From contig JAJYCX010000001.1 of NCBI GenBank assembly GCA_021778015.1, forward strand, positions 1-64,000: a stretch of DNA of 64,000 bases, read 5' to 3'. The position numbers were made by a program, and so were the translations under genes. The number at the start of each line of letters is the position of its first letter. The first letter of the stretch is position 1. Positions 61,430 to 64,000 of the stretch are shown in pieces. The notes under the pieces are model-generated. The model searched no databases and was not told the origin of the DNA. It saw only the letters and a list, made by a program, of their open reading frames with translations. Source of the stretch: Pseudomonadota bacterium. GTDB lineage: Bacteria > Pseudomonadota > Gammaproteobacteria > UBA1113.

Positions 61430-63793
61430 TTATTCCACCGAACTGCGCACTAACACTTCGCGGCCGCCGTTAGAGCCTGGTCTGCTGACCACGCCAGCAG
61501 CTTCCATGTCTTCCACTAGACGGGCGGCTCGATTAAAGCCTATCTTGAAACGTCGTTGTATGGATGAAATCGAGACTCTGCCGCTGTCGATCACTAAGTT
61601 GACGACTTCATCGTACAAAGGATCGGCTTCGCCCGTAGATTGTGATGAAGCCCCGCCGCCTTCACCGCCATCGTCATCCGATTCTAAGACTTCAACCAAG
61701 TATTGCGGTTCGCCATAAGCGCGACGTAATTCGCTCACTACACTGTGTACTTCTTCATCGGCTACATAGGCGCCATGTACACGTATAGGCACGCCCGTTC
61801 CAGGCGGCAAATACAACATGTCGCCATGCCCTAATAATTGTTCTGCACCTTGTTGGTCTAAGACCGTGCGTGAGTCGATGCGCGAAGACACTTGGAAACT
61901 CAAACGCGTTGGAATATTGGCCTTAATCAAGCCCGTGATCACATCTACCGATGGTCTTTGCGTTGCTAAAATTAAATGTATGCCCGCGGCACGTGCTTTT
62001 TGCGCTATACGCGCAATGAGCTGCTCTACTTTCTTGCCTACCACTAACATCATGTCGGCAAATTCATCGACGATTACCACCACTGCGGGCAAAGGCGCTA
62101 AAGGATCGCGCGAACCATCTGGAAATTCCGGCTGCACCATATTCACTAGAGGTTTGCCCTCTTTGATGGCTTCCTTAATTTTTTGATTGTAACCCGCCAA
62201 ATTGCGCACGCCTAAAGATGCCATCAATGCATAACGCTTATCCATCTCCGTCACACACCATTTCAAGGCATTGGCCGCTTCGCGCATGTCCGTCACCACA
62301 GGTGTTAATAAATGTGGAATACCCTCATAAACCGACAATTCCAACATTTTAGGATCAACCATGATGATGCGCACTTCGTCGGGTTTGGCCTTATACAATA
62401 AACTTAAAATCATTGCATTTAAACCCACCGATTTACCGGCACCCGTTGTACCTGCCACCAATAAATGCGGCATCTTGGCTAAATCGACAATGATCGGCAA
62501 GCCAGCAATATCTTTACCCAAAGCCATGCTCAAAGGTGATTTCGATTGTTGATATTGTTTAGATTCTAAAACTTCACGCAAACGCACCGTTTCGCGTAGT
62601 TCATTTGGCAATTCTAAGCCTATAAAGGATTTACCCGGGATGACTTCTACTACCCGTACACTCACAACCGATAAAGCTCGCGCCAAATCTTTAGAAAGCC
62701 CCGTAATTTTGCTCACCTTAACCCCAGGGGCTAAACTCATTTCATAACGAGTCACCACCGGTCCTGGATGCACGCCTTCTACTTGTACTATGACGCCAAA
62801 ATCGGCTAAATGGCGTTCTACTTCACGCGATTTTTCTTCCAAAGCCTGACGAGAAAAGGGCAAAACTTGTTTGGACTCGGGCTGTTCTAATAATTCCAAA
62901 GACGGTAAACCATCGACCAAACCCTTAGCACCCGTTATTTTAGGCGCTTTAGGTGGCGGCGTTACCGCAGGCACTTTCGGCGCTTCAATACGTACAGGCG
63001 GCGCTTCGACTTTAGCTTCTGTAATCACCGGTCTTTCAATTTTGATAGGCTTGGGTTTTTGAATAATGGGTTCTGGTTCCTCTTCCTTTTCCCTGGGCGC
63101 TCTCATGGCTTGCCAATATTGTGCTAAGCCTAGTCTAAAGGCCTTAAACCAAGCCAGCAATTTAACACTGCTGCGATGCAGAAATTGTCGCCAAATTAGG
63201 CCCGTGAAAAAAGTAACGCCTATAAAGAACAAAGCCAATAAAATGACGCTGGCGCCAAAGCCGTTAAAATAAGAGGTCAATAAACCCGAGAAAGCACTAC
63301 CTAAAATACCACCTGGAGGAGCAGGAAAATTGGCCGCATGGTGGGTATCCCATAAATTTAATAAAGCACTGCCTGCAGCAACAATCAAACAAAAACCCAT
63401 CCATTTGCTGCTGAGTAGATGCCAGTTGGCTTCACCTGAGATAACTGCTTTGTCTTTAATATTAAACCAAGCAGCGGCAGCTATCATGGCGGGCAAGCAA
63501 TAAGCCCAATAACCGACGAAGGAAAATAAGATATCCGATAAATAAGCACCTACACGTCCGCCTGCATTGGCAATGTCCTGTGTGCTGCCTGTGCGCGACC
63601 AACCTGGATCGCTGTGGTGATAAGTAATGAGCGCTAATAAAACATATAAGGCAAAAGCAACTGTTAATATAAGGACGCCTTCACGCAGACGGTGTAGCAA
63701 TTCCTGAGGTAAGGGGGCTTTAGTAGGTTCTTCTTTTTTACTACGCCCTTCCTTTTTACGTTCTTCTTTTTTACGTCCTTTTTTTGCAGCCAC
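61430..63793 (-). CDS. ftsK: DNA translocase FtsK
   Basis: FtsK moves DNA at the division septum and helps resolve chromosome dimers. It begins at a GTG at 63793. The 787 residues have a Lys-rich start, four membrane segments (about 35-200), a Pro/Glu/Lys linker of about 80 residues (short compared with E. coli), a RecA-like motor with Walker [13 protein letters not shown] and Walker [13 protein letters not shown], and a C-terminal winged-helix gamma domain ([24 protein letters not shown]-like). The preceding gene ends at the base before its start codon. Confidence 0.96.
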   Translation of the reverse strand: MAAKKGRKKEERKKEGRSKKEEPTKAPLPQELLHRLREGVLILTVAFALYVLLALITYHHSDPGWSRTGSTQDIANAGGRVGAYLSDILFSFVGYWAYCLPAMIAAAAWFNIKDKAVISGEANWHLLSSKWMGFCLIVAAGSALLNLWDTHHAANFPAPPGGILGSAFSGLLTSYFNGFGASVILLALFFIGVTFFTGLIWRQFLHRSSVKLLAWFKAFRLGLAQYWQAMRAPREKEEEPEPIIQKPKPIKIERPVITEAKVEAPPVRIEAPKVPAVTPPPKAPKITGAKGLVDGLPSLELLEQPESKQVLPFSRQALEEKSREVERHLADFGVIVQVEGVHPGPVVTRYEMSLAPGVKVSKITGLSKDLARALSVVSVRVVEVIPGKSFIGLELPNELRETVRLREVLESKQYQQSKSPLSMALGKDIAGLPIIVDLAKMPHLLVAGTTGAGKSVGLNAMILSLLYKAKPDEVRIIMVDPKMLELSVYEGIPHLLTPVVTDMREAANALKWCVTEMDKRYALMASLGVRNLAGYNQKIKEAIKEGKPLVNMVQPEFPDGSRDPLAPLPAVVVIVDEFADMMLVVGKKVEQLIARIAQKARAAGIHLILATQRPSVDVITGLIKANIPTRLSFQVSSRIDSRTVLDQQGAEQLLGHGDMLYLPPGTGVPIRVHGAYVADEEVHSVVSELRRAYGEPQYLVEVLESDDDGGEGGGASSQSTGEADPLYDEVVNLVIDSGRVSISSIQRRFKIGFNRAARLVEDMEAAGVVSRPGSNGGREVLVRSSVE

Positions 63794-64000
63794 TTACGCT
63801 GTAGTCCCTGTAGTTTCAGGTTGATACACCGGCAAAACCTGGCGCTTGCTGTGTTCAAATGCAGTTGTCCAAGGTTGGCGATTTTGATCTAACACCTGGC
63901 CATCGAGTTCGTCAGCGAGTTGTGCAGCACAATCGACCATTTCATTAAAAGCATGACGTGGACGAACTGCTTTTCTAGGATAAATAAATAAACATAGGCC
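63794..64000 (-). CDS. Probable ZipA C-terminal end (partial)
   Basis: Reading the minus strand from the window edge gives 68 codons ending QPETTGTTA and a TAA at 63794. AFNEMVDCAAQLADELDG followed by QVLDQNRQPWT fits the end of the ZipA C-terminal domain (family F-x-x-M-x-x-x-A-x-x-L-A-x-x-L-x-G-x-x-x-D-x-x-R). ZipA anchors FtsZ to the membrane, so a place beside ftsK would make sense, although zipA more often neighbours ligA. The gene's start lies outside the window. Confidence 0.55.
   Translation of the reverse strand, partial: GLCLFIYPRKAVRPRHAFNEMVDCAAQLADELDGQVLDQNRQPWTTAFEHSKRQVLPVYQPETTGTTA

Overview
The window is a stretch of a gammaproteobacterial chromosome. Gene neighbourhoods (zinc-ribbon gene-leuS-lptE-holA-nadD-rsfS, uvrB next to an aspartate aminotransferase, nadK-recN, dnaQ-rnhA-yafS-like, prkA-yeaH-spoVR) are gammaproteobacterial. 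The moderate A+T content, the dense palindromic intergenic repeats and several genes with eukaryote-like domains (U-box, small GTPase, protein kinase, ankyrin) point to a host-associated member of the Legionellales, Coxiella-like or Berkiella-like. The order is an inference from content, not from a search.

Layout. 1-13.2 kb is housekeeping: the end of an RNA-binding protein, a membrane protein, the leuS-lptE-holA-nadD-rsfS cluster, uvrB, aspartate aminotransferase, trhO and thiL. It is broken up by palindromic repeats and one ~490 bp nested inverted-repeat element. 13.2-15.5 kb holds three small exported proteins and tRNA-Lys. 15.7-18.2 kb is nadK-recN. 18.2-22.8 kb is a two-gene unit: a von Willebrand A protein followed by an ankyrin protein with a proline-rich repeat tract. 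23.0-29.1 kb carries purM-purN, a DUF4143 ATPase, a Bcr/CflA-type exporter, an MscS channel and a LOG-family protein. 29.4-36.5 kb is one leftward block: R64-type IVb pilus genes pilL-pilN-pilO-pilP, then sixA and a fused alpha/beta 2-oxoacid dehydrogenase E1.

36.7-46.0 kb has ubiG, a protein with two U-boxes and a C-terminal Ras/Rab-like GTPase domain, an ankyrin-like protein and the prkA-yeaH-spoVR operon. 46.1-49.5 kb has nhaA, dnaQ, rnhA, a yafS-like methyltransferase gene and tRNA-Thr. Just past that tRNA lies an accessory stretch: a decayed FRG-domain gene, a methyltransferase, an unrecognised 441-residue protein and a single-domain response regulator. 53.4-57.8 kb has poxB and two MFS transporters. 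57.9-60.1 kb has a kinase-like candidate effector and a small acidic protein. The window ends with an ada-like remnant, a second copy of the nested element, ftsK and the end of a probable zipA.

The most notable signal is a set of four effector-like genes (U-box/GTPase, ankyrin-like, kinase-like, acidic) whose upstream regions resemble one another. Two share almost the same sigma-70 promoter, with a small palindrome beside the -35 box, and all four have a nearly identical ribosome-binding segment. This suggests one co-regulated family of host-directed proteins. A palindromic repeat also supplies the last 24 codons and the stop codon of the kinase-like gene, in the manner of Rickettsia palindromic elements.
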